This document shows, piece after piece, positions 17,516-26,408 of a stretch of DNA of 64,000 bases; positions within the stretch are counted from its first letter, which is position 1; every line of letters begins with the position of its first letter. This DNA comes from an uncultured bacterium (lineage in GTDB: Bacteria > Actinomycetota > Coriobacteriia > Coriobacteriales > Coriobacteriaceae), in NCBI GenBank assembly GCA_905214105.1, contig CAJMKK010000002.1:248001-312000 (forward strand). Direction: 5' to 3'. A program made the translations under genes and the position numbers. The notes beneath the pieces are model-generated. The model searched no databases. It worked only from the letters and a program-made list of their open reading frames with translations, and was not told where the DNA came from.

Positions 17516-17928
17516 CGACGGTTCACCTTCATGACCACGTCGCCAATCTGGACTTCGTCGCCCTCGCGCAGCGTTGCGGGCTCCACAAGCTGGCGGCCGT
17601 TGACGAGCGTGCCGTTAAGCGAGTTGAGGTCTTCGATGATGAGCGCCGGGCCCTGCAGCGAAAAGCGCGCATGCGAGGCCGAGACGAACGGTTCGTTGAT
17701 GCAGATGTCCGAAGATGGCGAGCGACCGACGATGACGGGGCCGAGCATGTCTACGTGGATGCCGCGGATACCGCGCGGACCCTTGTCCACATCGATCGTC
17801 CAGATAGCCGAGTCGCGACGCTGCCCGCGCACAAGTCCCACGCCGGTCTTCATGACGGCGAACAGGAAGATATAGAGCAGGGCGACCAGGACGATGCGGC
17901 CTGCAAAAAGGACGATATCGATGTTCAT
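17512..17928 (-). CDS. fhaB: Membrane-anchored FHA-domain protein (FhaB type)
   Basis: FHA domains bind phosphothreonine and recruit proteins to kinase signalling. The 138-aa protein has an N-terminal membrane helix (about 5-28) and a C-terminal FHA domain (about 60-135) with the core residues in VIVGRSPSSD, SASHARF and LNSLNGTLVNG. This matches the actinobacterial FhaB/FipA layout. It lies 6 bases after fhaA and overlaps pstP by 4 bases, so the three are translated from one message. Confidence 0.93.
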   Translation of the reverse strand: MNIDIVLFAGRIVLVALLYIFLFAVMKTGVGLVRGQRRDSAIWTIDVDKGPRGIRGIHVDMLGPVIVGRSPSSDICINEPFVSASHARFSLQGPALIIEDLNSLNGTLVNGRQLVEPATLREGDEVQIGDVVMKVNRR

Positions 17929-17934
17929 AAGAGA

Positions 17935-18948
17935 CTATCCCCTAAATTCAAAGGTGCTCAGGCCAAACGTCAGCAGATCGCCGTTGCGCAGCGGGCAGCG
18001 CGTAATGCGGCGGTTGTTGACGAGCGTGCCGTTGGTGGAATTGAGGTCCTCGATCGACCAATCCGAGCCCGTAAAGGTGAGCTGGGCGTGGCGGCGCGAC
18101 ACGTTGGGGTCGCGCAGGGCAATGTCGGAAACTGAGCGCTCGCGACCGATGGTCACCTGTGCGGAGGTGATGCTATGGCTCTCGCCGCTCACGACGTCGA
18201 CGAGCTGGGCGAGCGGGCGCTGCGGGGCGCGAGTGCTCGCCATGTTGGAGGCGATACCGGCTGCGGCGCCTAGGCCCACGGCGGCACCGGTCGCGGCGGC
18301 TCCGCCCATGCCGGCAAGCGCGTCGCGCGAGACGGTCTGCGGCACCGGGATGGGTGCTGCGGCGGGGTCGGGGACGCTAGGCGCGAAGGGATCTGCTACG
18401 GCAAGCGGGTCGGGAGCGGCGGCACGAGGCGTCGGCTGCTGCTGGGGCATGGCGGCGGGGCGCTGCTGCTGCGGGGCAGCAAACTGCTGCTGGCCGGCGC
18501 GCGGGGCGCTGGCGGCACGGCTTGCCGCGGAGTTGTTTTGGCCCAGACCGTTTTGATAGGCGCGCTCTTCTTCGTACAGGCGGCCGAGCGTGGGGGCATC
18601 GACGTTCTCGGCAAAGACCGAGAACTTGCCGGCACGCAGCTGCGGATCGATCATAAAGCGCACGAGGGGCTCGCCGACAAAGACATAACGGCGCTTTTCG
18701 GCCTGCGCCTTCACGAACTCGCGGACCTCGCGCGAAAGCTCGGGGTAGAACGGGGCGAGCATGGGGTCGTCGTCGGCGGCGATCAGGATGGTATAGAGTG
18801 CCGGCGCCGTGTTGACGCCATTGATCACCAGAGTCTGATCCTCCATGTCGCGAGCGGCCTGCTTGGCAAGCTTCTTAAAGGAGAACGGGGCACGGGTGGC
18901 ACCGAAGATGCCGGCCACGTGGTCCTCGAAGATGTTCAGGAAGTTCAC
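17935..18948 (-). CDS. fhaA: DUF3662/FHA-domain protein (FhaA type)
   Basis: The 337-aa cytosolic adaptor has an N-terminal DUF3662 domain (about 1-130), a disordered Gln/Pro/Ala-rich linker (about 140-235) and a C-terminal FHA domain (about 255-335) with TIGRERSVSD, VSRRHAQ and LNSTNGTLVNN. In mycobacteria FhaA links phosphorylated MviN and PknB to cell-wall synthesis; the same kind of role is inferred here. Its ATG at 18948 overlaps the stop of the upstream kinase (ATGA). Confidence 0.93.
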   Translation of the reverse strand: MNFLNIFEDHVAGIFGATRAPFSFKKLAKQAARDMEDQTLVINGVNTAPALYTILIAADDDPMLAPFYPELSREVREFVKAQAEKRRYVFVGEPLVRFMIDPQLRAGKFSVFAENVDAPTLGRLYEEERAYQNGLGQNNSAASRAASAPRAGQQQFAAPQQQRPAAMPQQQPTPRAAAPDPLAVADPFAPSVPDPAAAPIPVPQTVSRDALAGMGGAAATGAAVGLGAAAGIASNMASTRAPQRPLAQLVDVVSGESHSITSAQVTIGRERSVSDIALRDPNVSRRHAQLTFTGSDWSIEDLNSTNGTLVNNRRITRCPLRNGDLLTFGLSTFEFRG

Positions 18949-20798
18949 GAAAGATCACTCTCCGTATAGGTTCTTTGGTATCCGAGCAAATATAGGCATA
19001 TCCCAACGATTATAGAGGATAGGATTCCCGCAACCGCCGCCTTGGCGATGACCGCGGCTGCAAGGCTGGCAATTTCCATATGGTGTGCAAGACAGGACGC
19101 CGCTGCGCAGCCGATGCCGGTGACGGCGATGGCGGCGATTGCGGCAAGGTTTGATCCCTGATCGGCACGCTTGGCATGGGCATTGAGCAACGCGGATGAT
19201 GCTGCGGCAGTTGCCGCGACCAGCACAAAGGCAGCCCAAAGGAGCGGGTCTCCCAGCGCTGCGGCAACGTTACCGAGCCCCAGCACGCCTTCGGCTGAAA
19301 GCGCGATCGTGGCCAGACGGGCAAAAAGCGCGCCCATGCCCGTTGCCGCGGCGGCGCTTGCCGGGCCGAGCCAAAATGACGCGACGCCGGCGGCGACCCC
19401 AGCTGCCAGGAAGGTATTGCCGGTCAGACAGCCAAGCGCGAGTGCACAGGTGAGCGCGGCGCTCGCGGCAGCCTCGGTGCGACCCCAGGCGATCCACCAA
19501 CCGGACATGGCGGCAGCAAAGATCACCGCGACGGGCAGCATCGACAGGATGCCCTGTGCCTGCATGGTGGCGTTGGCCATGAGCACCAAAAAGCCCACAG
19601 CCGAGATGGCCGAGCCAATCTGGGGGGCCAGGCCAGCCGCCGCTCCGATCGCGATGGCCGCAATGACCAGGCCGGGAAGCGCCGCGACCCCGGCCGTTTG
19701 CATCAGCAAAAAGCTAAAGGTGCCGCACGTTAGCGCCGAGATAGCGCGCATGGTGTAGTCGCGCGCATGGCTCCAGCGCGTGCCCGCCCAGCCGAGTGCG
19801 GGGTCGACCTCGATGACGTCGTCCTCGTAGTGCGACGGCTCGATATCGTCGAGCTCCTGCTCGTCATCCGAAAGTTCGCCAACCATTTGCTCCAGGCTGC
19901 GACGGCCTTCGCGCACGCTGCCCAGACCGGCAAGGAGCTGGTCGCAAAATGCCTCGATGCTGTTGGGGCGGTCCTGCGGCATGGGGGAGAGCGCGCTCAT
20001 GAGCGCGGCCTCGGCTCCCGAGGGAAAGTGTGGTATCAGCTCGCTGGGATAGGTGGCGCCGCCGATGATGCGGCCGAGCGAGTCGGCGGGCGTGGCCGCC
20101 ATAAAAGGAGCGCTGCCGCACAGGCCCTCGTAGATCACACAGGCGAGGGCAAAGACATCGGCGCGCTCGTCGACCGTGCCGGTCTCGATATCGAGCTGCT
20201 CGGGCGGCATGTAGCCGATGGTGCCGCCGCGTGAGCCGCCAAAGCCGCCAGCAGACGACAGCCGCGCCATGCCAAAGTCGGTGAGCTTTACATTGCCCGA
20301 GTGGTCGATGAGCACGTTGGCGGGCTTGATGTCCAGGTGGAGCACGCCATTACTGTGGGCGAAGGTGAGCGCCTGGCCCAGGGCATCGGCAATGGCCGCG
20401 GCCTCGTCAAAGGTGAGCGAATGGCCGTCCGCGCGGTGCAAAAACTCGGCCAGCGACATGCCATCGACATATTCCATAACCAGGTAGGCATAGGCTGTGT
20501 CGTGCGTAAAGTCGATAACCTGCACGATGTTGGGATGTTGAAGCATGGCGGCAGTGTGCGCCTCGCGCAGGACATCCATGATGTCGCTAGCGGGCATGCC
20601 GGCACCGTTGATAAGGGGGATGCGTTTAATGGCGACGCGGCGGCGCAGGTGCGTGTCGCGGCAGATCTCGATGGAGCCAAAACCGCCGGTCGCAAGTGTC
20701 TCGAGCGGCTGGTACCGCTTGAGCAGCTCGCGAGAGCTGGTGCCCTCCAAAGGAACGTCCGGCGAGAACCGGGCGGTATGTTGCGAGAAAAGCGGCAT
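18945..20798 (-). CDS. Ser/Thr protein kinase with polytopic membrane C-terminus
   Basis: This 617-aa kinase opens the growth-locus operon. The kinase domain spans about 25-290 with ATGGFGS, the VAIK lysine, DFGMA and a PPEQ activation-segment motif. The catalytic loop reads HLDIKPAN rather than HRD, so it lacks the arginine that normally contacts the phosphorylated activation loop. The rest (about 345-617) is very hydrophobic with some eight to ten helices, in contrast to the single-pass PASTA kinase downstream. The ATG at 20798 follows GAGGG; a TTG two codons upstream is possible. It overlaps fhaA by 4 bases. The signal it senses is unknown. Confidence 0.88.
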   Translation of the reverse strand: MPLFSQHTARFSPDVPLEGTSSRELLKRYQPLETLATGGFGSIEICRDTHLRRRVAIKRIPLINGAGMPASDIMDVLREAHTAAMLQHPNIVQVIDFTHDTAYAYLVMEYVDGMSLAEFLHRADGHSLTFDEAAAIADALGQALTFAHSNGVLHLDIKPANVLIDHSGNVKLTDFGMARLSSAGGFGGSRGGTIGYMPPEQLDIETGTVDERADVFALACVIYEGLCGSAPFMAATPADSLGRIIGGATYPSELIPHFPSGAEAALMSALSPMPQDRPNSIEAFCDQLLAGLGSVREGRRSLEQMVGELSDDEQELDDIEPSHYEDDVIEVDPALGWAGTRWSHARDYTMRAISALTCGTFSFLLMQTAGVAALPGLVIAAIAIGAAAGLAPQIGSAISAVGFLVLMANATMQAQGILSMLPVAVIFAAAMSGWWIAWGRTEAAASAALTCALALGCLTGNTFLAAGVAAGVASFWLGPASAAAATGMGALFARLATIALSAEGVLGLGNVAAALGDPLLWAAFVLVAATAAASSALLNAHAKRADQGSNLAAIAAIAVTGIGCAAASCLAHHMEIASLAAAVIAKAAVAGILSSIIVGICLYLLGYQRTYTESDLS

Positions 20799-20954
20799 GG
20801 CCAACCCTCGTGCGTTTAAAGTTCGTTTGCGAGCGGCGGGCGCGGGGCCGAGCCGTTCGCGGTGGCATAGATGCTGCTAGTGTAGCACGCTCGGGCAGAT
20901 GGCGAGGATAGCGGGATGCGAGGTGGCCCGATCGATTCGGCCCGTTTCGGCTCG

Positions 20955-21095
20955 TTTGGAAAGCGCATCTCAGTTTTCAGCCAAATTATGGGATGCGCTT
21001 TCCAAATGGGGTGGGCTGCGGAAACTGCATCCCAGAATATTGCCCTGGAACGGGATGCGCTTTCCGAACCGGCGTCCAAAAGGAAACCGCATCCC
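20955..21095. repeat. Second GGAAA/TTTCC stem-loop array
   Basis: Elements are at 20955-20972 with 20989-21006 (arms TTTGGAAAGCGCATCTCA and TGGGATGCGCTTTCCAAA), 21020-21034 with 21050-21065, and a lone half-unit at 21082-21095. The design is that of 9992-10167. The array lies between the kinase operon's start and the LuxR-type gene. Confidence 0.7.
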
Positions 21096-21237
21096 GCTTT
21101 GATGTGGGGACTGCGAACAAAAGCCGGACCGTGATCTGGCGCGGATTGGAGTTCGCCTGAATCATTGATGCTGGCTGGTGTGAGAACAGAGATAAACGAG
21201 CGGCTCGAGCGATATAATGACACGCTATGGAGGCCGT

Positions 21238-23373
21238 ATGCTCTTTTCCCGCCGTTCTGCTACATTTGCCTGCGCCATTGCGCTTGTCGTAATGGCGGTC
21301 ACCCCTTATCACCGGTTTTCATCTTCAATCGGCCTAGCGTCAGGTGCAATGACCTGGCTCGTTATCCTGGGCGCATGCCTCGCGGCGTTTGTTCATGGTG
21401 CTGCGCTATGCAAGGGGGGAATGAGAAGGCCGAGGCATCTCGGTGCCATCGGTGTTTTCCTTGGTGTTATTGCAACGGTTCCCGAATGGGCCGACCTGGC
21501 TTTCTATGCTCGCGGAGACTCTATTCCAATCGTGTTTGCACCGATTTGGTTGTTACATGGCGTTTCGTGTGTCTCGTGCTTTGTTGGGTCGCTGCTTCTC
21601 TCATATGTTATTTGGGGCACGGCGGACTCTCCTTTGACGCAGAGGTCGACACGGACTGACGAAAGGGAAACTCGTCACCCGCAGGACGCGATTTTTACAG
21701 AAACAATAGCCGTCATGTCTTGCCTGCTGTTTTGCTGTCGAGTTTCATGGAGAGTCGTTCCCGAGCCATGGGGGATGCCCCCTGTAACGGCCGCGTCAAT
21801 TGGCCTTGCGCTTTTAATTCCGTTGGTCTATCTCGCATTGACTGTGGCCCCGCCGTTTTGCCGCCCTCGTGCCTTTGGCCATGGGCGGCGCGACGTGTTT
21901 GCCTGTTCTGTGCTCGTAGCAGTTCCTATTGGTCTTATTCCGGCTGTTGAGGCGGCATACTTCGCAAGCGATGCCGTGGTCATTGCATTGCTGGCGATGG
22001 GGTCCGTTATCGCTGCTGCCTTCGTATGCATGTTGCTAAGGGGGAAACGGGACAACAATTCGGATATCGCCTGTGCGTCCGACACATTCGATGCGGGGGT
22101 GTTTTCCCCTGCCCTGTCGCCTAGAGAAGAGCAGTTTGTTCGACTGCTGCTCAAAGGGAAAACGCCGGCGGAAATTGCCAAGGAGACGGATACGAAGCCA
22201 TCGACGGTGAGAACAACGCTTCACCGAGCATACGGGAAGGCGTCGGTTGCGGGCTCACGCGAGCTCGTGGCGCTGTTTGCGGGTGAGGGCGATACTGTAG
22301 GGCATGAGCTACCGCAGCGGCATGCTGACGATATAGTGGCATCAGCTCGAACGCGCCGGCTGTTTCGATACCTGCTCACATTATTCTTTATCCTCCTTGC
22401 GGCGGGGCCCTTGGTAATGGCGGATAGCGATTGGGGGTCCGGTGTTTCGCGGGCTGTCGCCTTTTCCCTCTTAAGCTACGCATTGGGTCTCGGACTGCTT
22501 CTGTCGCTATGCTACGCGGGTGGAAAAGCGAATCGTGGCGCTGCGCTGGATAGAGCGGGTGAAGCGATTTGGCTCGGAAGCCCGTACGTATGGGCGGTGC
22601 TATCTGCTGTGGAATGGTCTTTTATCTATATCGCGGCATTGATGTGCATACGCGTTCCGTTGATGGCTGTGCCGGTCCTGTTTTGCGGCGTGGCGTCTAC
22701 GGCTTCGCTCGCTGTTGGGCTGCGTCCGTTTAAGGTGCATGCCCATGCTCGGGCTATCGTGCCGTTGGTGTCAATGGGCATGGTTGCCTTAATCTATGCG
22801 GTCGCTAGGGGGCGAATCCATGGACTTGCGGTGCTGACGGGGGTGCTGCTCACATATATAGTGATGCGAAGCTGTCCGCAGCGCAAAATGCTTGGGATAT
22901 GGATGCTTTGCTTCGGGGCGACGGCTCCTGTTTGGGCTGTCTTGCTCAATATGGTGCAGGATCTGACGGTTTTCGAGCCGTTGTTCCTCGCGTCGTTGTT
23001 GGGGCAAAGTTCGGCTGTCAATGTCGTCGTGGCAACGGTGATTGTTTGCTGGTCTGTGCCCATGTTCGTTACGCACATCGCGCTCGCCCGCTCGGTTGAG
23101 GACGAGAAGGCCGTCTTGGAGTACCGGGCGAACGGGTCCACCGAAACGGCCCGCGTGCGCCAGCTGGCCCTGCTTACGTCGCGCTCCCTTTCTGATGTTC
23201 AGTCGCAAATTTTGCTGATGACGGCAGAGGGGGCAACGACAAAGGCCATTGCGGAGGATGTCGGTTACGCTGCATCTACGGTGCAAGCGCTGCGGTCTGC
23301 ATCTTACCGCCAGTTGAAGATCAAGAATAAGGCGGAGCTAATTTTATTGTTATCGCAGGTAAATAACGTGTAA
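21238..23373 (+). CDS. Membrane regulator with two LuxR-type HTH domains
   Basis: The 711-aa protein appears to be two membrane-LuxR units joined head to tail. About six or seven hydrophobic helices (to about 268) lead to a first HTH (about 291-350: LSPREEQFVRLLLKGKTPAE, then KPSTVRTTLHRAYGKASV). A second set of membrane helices (about 370-620) leads to a C-terminal HTH (about 645-708: DVQSQILLMTAEGATTKAIA, then AASTVQALR). Single-unit versions are abundant in Coriobacteriia; the duplication is unusual. A TATAAT at 21213-21218 overlaps an earlier ATG at 21217, so the ATG at 21238 with GGAGG just upstream was chosen. It probably controls the operon that begins 110 bases downstream. Confidence 0.82.
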   Translation: MLFSRRSATFACAIALVVMAVTPYHRFSSSIGLASGAMTWLVILGACLAAFVHGAALCKGGMRRPRHLGAIGVFLGVIATVPEWADLAFYARGDSIPIVFAPIWLLHGVSCVSCFVGSLLLSYVIWGTADSPLTQRSTRTDERETRHPQDAIFTETIAVMSCLLFCCRVSWRVVPEPWGMPPVTAASIGLALLIPLVYLALTVAPPFCRPRAFGHGRRDVFACSVLVAVPIGLIPAVEAAYFASDAVVIALLAMGSVIAAAFVCMLLRGKRDNNSDIACASDTFDAGVFSPALSPREEQFVRLLLKGKTPAEIAKETDTKPSTVRTTLHRAYGKASVAGSRELVALFAGEGDTVGHELPQRHADDIVASARTRRLFRYLLTLFFILLAAGPLVMADSDWGSGVSRAVAFSLLSYALGLGLLLSLCYAGGKANRGAALDRAGEAIWLGSPYVWAVLSAVEWSFIYIAALMCIRVPLMAVPVLFCGVASTASLAVGLRPFKVHAHARAIVPLVSMGMVALIYAVARGRIHGLAVLTGVLLTYIVMRSCPQRKMLGIWMLCFGATAPVWAVLLNMVQDLTVFEPLFLASLLGQSSAVNVVVATVIVCWSVPMFVTHIALARSVEDEKAVLEYRANGSTETARVRQLALLTSRSLSDVQSQILLMTAEGATTKAIAEDVGYAASTVQALRSASYRQLKIKNKAELILLLSQVNNV

Positions 23374-23482
23374 ACGCCTGAGCAATCAACTCAATAGCGG
23401 GTGTTTACAGACATCTTTCTCTATTCATGCGAAGGTTGCCGTGCGTCGACGCATTGTTAACCGCTTTTGATTGGAGAAGGCC

Positions 23483-23995
23483 ATGATTAAGCCAAGGAGC
23501 GCTATTGCTCGAATCGGAGTCGGCTTGGTGATTGCAGCTGGTCTGTCCCTAGGGGTTCCCGCTGCATCGTTTGCACAAGAGGAGTTTGACACCTCTCAGG
23601 TTTCCAGCATTACTCAAAACGCCGATACGGGAATTACGACCTGTACGAACAATGCCGATAAGGCATTTAGTTTTCAATGTGCCGGGACGAGTGCAACTGG
23701 CTACCGTCAAAAGGATGATTCCTCATCGCTCTATCTGGATATCCAGGGCCATACGGGAAATCCGCTTCGGTTATATACAGACGGTGCGTATAACACAAGC
23801 GGTAGCGGCAGCATGAATTGTACTCAGGGAACGTATCGTTCGAATCACAAGGGACAGTGGGAAATGTATAACCTCGTCCGTGAGAACGGGCGATCTGCGG
23901 CGCGACTGACTGCATGGGCGGAGTCTGGCTACGGCACTGTTATTGGCGTATGGAGCCCCGACTGCGTCGGGCATTTCCACAAGCTTCCCGCATAG
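23483..23995 (+). CDS. Secreted protein with signal peptide (DUF2712-like)
   Basis: The 170-aa product has a classical signal peptide (basic start, hydrophobic core to about residue 24, cut near AASFAQE). The mature part is rich in Gly, Ser, Thr and aromatic residues, with four cysteines that could form disulfides. The order of features (FSFQC, GYRQKDDSSSLYLDI, a variable middle and ARLTAWAES near the end) recalls the DUF2712 secreted proteins of Firmicutes that lie beside ABC transporters; this is a resemblance from memory only. GGAGAAGG precedes the ATG at 23483. It is first in an operon with two permease-like proteins, an ATPase and another exported protein, so it may be their cargo or partner. 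Confidence 0.75.
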   Translation: MIKPRSAIARIGVGLVIAAGLSLGVPAASFAQEEFDTSQVSSITQNADTGITTCTNNADKAFSFQCAGTSATGYRQKDDSSSLYLDIQGHTGNPLRLYTDGAYNTSGSGSMNCTQGTYRSNHKGQWEMYNLVRENGRSAARLTAWAESGYGTVIGVWSPDCVGHFHKLPA

Positions 23996-24049
23996 TTGTT
24001 TGAAATGGCTCCCTTCCGGCTTTCTGGGTCGGAAGGGGGAGGAGGACGT

Positions 24050-24931
24050 ATGAACCAAAAGCTCGCAAGATACGAACTGTCGAAAACGATTAGACGTCCA
24101 GCTTTTATCCTTGCTCTCTTGATTGCGGTCGCAGTTGCAATAGCTGCCGCGCTGGAACCGTGGGCAAATTTGGAAAAAGAGCGCCACAACCTTCTTTCTT
24201 TTGGTTACGGCGTTGGCGTGCAAGCCGAAAATTATCTCGGTCAAACACGTGAAAGCAGCTTCGGTAACTGGATTGTTGTGAGCGCGAACGCGCCACTGTC
24301 TGCGTCGGTGTTTTTCTATGCACTGCCCCTGCTTGCAATGTTGGCTGGATCTTGGTCGTGTCTCTTTGAGCGTTTGAGTGGTTATGACATGCAGATATGC
24401 ACGCGCGTTTCCAGAAAGGCGTACGTGAACGTAAAGATGCTGTCTGCTTTCCTCTCCGCGTTTACAGTGACTGCCATTCCTCTGCTCGTCAATTTCCTGA
24501 TCGTCTCGATGCTTTTTCCTGCGTATCTTCCTCGGGTCGATGAGTCGACTTACGTAGGACTTTACCTGCATAGCTACTTCTCCGGTCTATTTTATTCGCA
24601 TCCTTTGTCATATGTGCTCGCATACACGCTGTTCGATGCTGTCACGCTCGGGACTTTATCCATGGCTGTAACTGGCTTCTCAATTTTGTTTCGTAGCAGA
24701 ATCAAAGCGATAATTGTCCCGTATCTGCTAATGGTTGCGTGGCATTTTGCAAATGGCTGGATCTTCGGCGTAATGGCTTGTGTGGGGTTTAACTGCAATA
24801 TCCTCAACAGCATCAGGTCGGAATCGCTGAATAACTGGCCAGACATTCGAGCCGGTTTTGCGGAAATCATATTATTGACCCTTGCTTCGTTGGCTTTTTC
24901 TGGGGCGTGGAAAAGACGCGAGGTGGTCTGA
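24050..24931 (+). CDS. ABC-2-like membrane protein, first permease subunit
   Basis: This 293-aa protein has an N-terminal helix (about 19-40), an external segment, then five or so helices ending in a basic tail. That is the layout of ABC-2 type permeases in bacteriocin or antimicrobial-peptide transport systems. GGAGG lies directly before the ATG at 24050. Its stop shares a base with the start of the next gene (TGATG), and the ATPase follows that, so the two membrane proteins probably form the channel of one transporter. The cargo is unknown. Confidence 0.72.
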   Translation: MNQKLARYELSKTIRRPAFILALLIAVAVAIAAALEPWANLEKERHNLLSFGYGVGVQAENYLGQTRESSFGNWIVVSANAPLSASVFFYALPLLAMLAGSWSCLFERLSGYDMQICTRVSRKAYVNVKMLSAFLSAFTVTAIPLLVNFLIVSMLFPAYLPRVDESTYVGLYLHSYFSGLFYSHPLSYVLAYTLFDAVTLGTLSMAVTGFSILFRSRIKAIIVPYLLMVAWHFANGWIFGVMACVGFNCNILNSIRSESLNNWPDIRAGFAEIILLTLASLAFSGAWKRREVV

Positions 24932-25767
24932 TGCTGTTTAGGCTGGTCGCCGCGGACCTGAGGACCGTTTTGAAGAAGAACATCATCACTTTTATTGCAA
25001 TTGCGGCAGTGACCGTTGCGAACTTGGTGTACGCCTACGGATTGTCTTCTGTGTATGGGGTTAGAACGGATACCTTGGGGTTTGCGGATAATCTTGCGCT
25101 CGTGTTTGCCGGATCTGCTCCGTTTGAGCCTAGGCCCGGGGTCATGTTTGTGCCTCCGCTAGGATGGCTATTTCTCATTCTGCTTATTCTCTATACAACA
25201 CTCGACTATCCGACCGAATCGTTGCACGGGTTTGGTTTGCAAGCGCTTGTTCGATGCCGGGCAAGAACCCTTTGGTGGGTCTCGCGTTTTATCTTGGTGG
25301 CGGCAGTAACGGCATTTTCACTGCTCGTGGTGGTTTGCTCTGTTGTGATTTGGAGCTTGGTGGTGAGCTCCTCGTTCAGCGCGGTCATTCATGGTGAGTC
25401 GCTTCAACTGGCTAATTTGGCGCCGTGGTTTCTCAAAGCTGCCGAGGCAGATGCGCTGCCGTTTTTCATAGGTCTCTTATTTGCTTTTGAGGCGCTTGCG
25501 TTTGCGCAGGCAGCGGTTGGGTTTGTGCTTGGGTCGTCAGTCTCGTTTGTGGTTTTAATGAGCTACCTGATCTGCTCGGCATATGCACGACATTGGGCGC
25601 TATTGGGTAACGCCTTGATGCTGTTGCGCTGGGGTGGAATTGTCAAAGAGGGAATCGCGGCGGGCTCGAGTGTCTTGTCATCAATTGGGCTTATGTCGTT
25701 ATGCCTATCGTTGGGTGGACTGTGGTTTCGAAGGGCCGACCTTATAGAAAAGGGGGACAAGATATGA
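24931..25767 (+). CDS. ABC-2-like membrane protein, second permease subunit
   Basis: The 278-aa protein has an N-terminal helix (about 17-40), a periplasm-facing loop, then about five further helices and a charged C-terminus. The start at 24931 overlaps the previous stop and its own stop overlaps the ATPase start (ATGA), a tight arrangement for subunits made in fixed ratio. It does not resemble the preceding permease closely in sequence but has a similar size and topology, so a heterodimeric channel is likely. Confidence 0.72.
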   Translation: MLFRLVAADLRTVLKKNIITFIAIAAVTVANLVYAYGLSSVYGVRTDTLGFADNLALVFAGSAPFEPRPGVMFVPPLGWLFLILLILYTTLDYPTESLHGFGLQALVRCRARTLWWVSRFILVAAVTAFSLLVVVCSVVIWSLVVSSSFSAVIHGESLQLANLAPWFLKAAEADALPFFIGLLFAFEALAFAQAAVGFVLGSSVSFVVLMSYLICSAYARHWALLGNALMLLRWGGIVKEGIAAGSSVLSSIGLMSLCLSLGGLWFRRADLIEKGDKI

Positions 25768-26408
25768 GTGTGATCGTAAGGGGCGTATCGAAGCGCATGG
25801 GTAAAAACGATGTCCTGCGCAACGTGTCCATCGAGGTTGACCCTGGGACTGTGGTCGGGCTTCAGGGGATAAACGGTTCGGGTAAGACCATGCTCATGCG
25901 AGCGGTTTGCGGGTTGATCAAGCCTACCGAAGGCGAAATCTCTATCGATGGCCAAAGGCTTGGGGCGGACATCTCGTTCCCGCCGAGTCTGGGGATGTTG
26001 ATCGAGGCGCCTTCCTTTTTGGGATATCTGTCTGGCTACGACAATCTGAAGCTCATCGCTCAGATCAAGGGCGTTGCCACCCCCGAGGACATTCGCTCTG
26101 CCCTGCGGCTCGTGGGGCTCGATGCAGACGAAAAAAAGAAGTTCCGAGCATACTCGCTTGGGATGAAGCAGCGTCTGGGGATAGCTGCGGCAATTATGGA
26201 GAAGCCGAAGCTGCTTGTTCTCGATGAGCCAACGAATGCCCTCGACGAAGCGGGCGTTGAAATGCTCAAGCGCGTTGTGGCGATGGCGGCATCAACGGGT
26301 CGTGAGGTCCTTCTGTCCAGCCATGACGGAGAGGTGCTCGAGGAACTGGCCGATCGGGTTTACTGCATGCGCGACGGTGCCGTTGTGAAAGTTCGGGAAA
26401 GGTCGTGA
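25764..26408 (+). CDS. ABC transporter ATP-binding protein
   Basis: The 214-aa ATPase powers the transporter formed by the two preceding membrane proteins. Walker A is GINGSGKT (about 36-43), the signature is YSLGMKQRLGIA (about 131-142), Walker B is LLVLDEP and the H-loop is SSHD. The signature has LGMKQ in place of the usual LSGGQ, as is common in ABC-2 and bacitracin-type ATPases. It overlaps the neighbouring genes by 4 bases on both sides. Confidence 0.92.
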   Translation: MSVIVRGVSKRMGKNDVLRNVSIEVDPGTVVGLQGINGSGKTMLMRAVCGLIKPTEGEISIDGQRLGADISFPPSLGMLIEAPSFLGYLSGYDNLKLIAQIKGVATPEDIRSALRLVGLDADEKKKFRAYSLGMKQRLGIAAAIMEKPKLLVLDEPTNALDEAGVEMLKRVVAMAASTGREVLLSSHDGEVLEELADRVYCMRDGAVVKVRERS

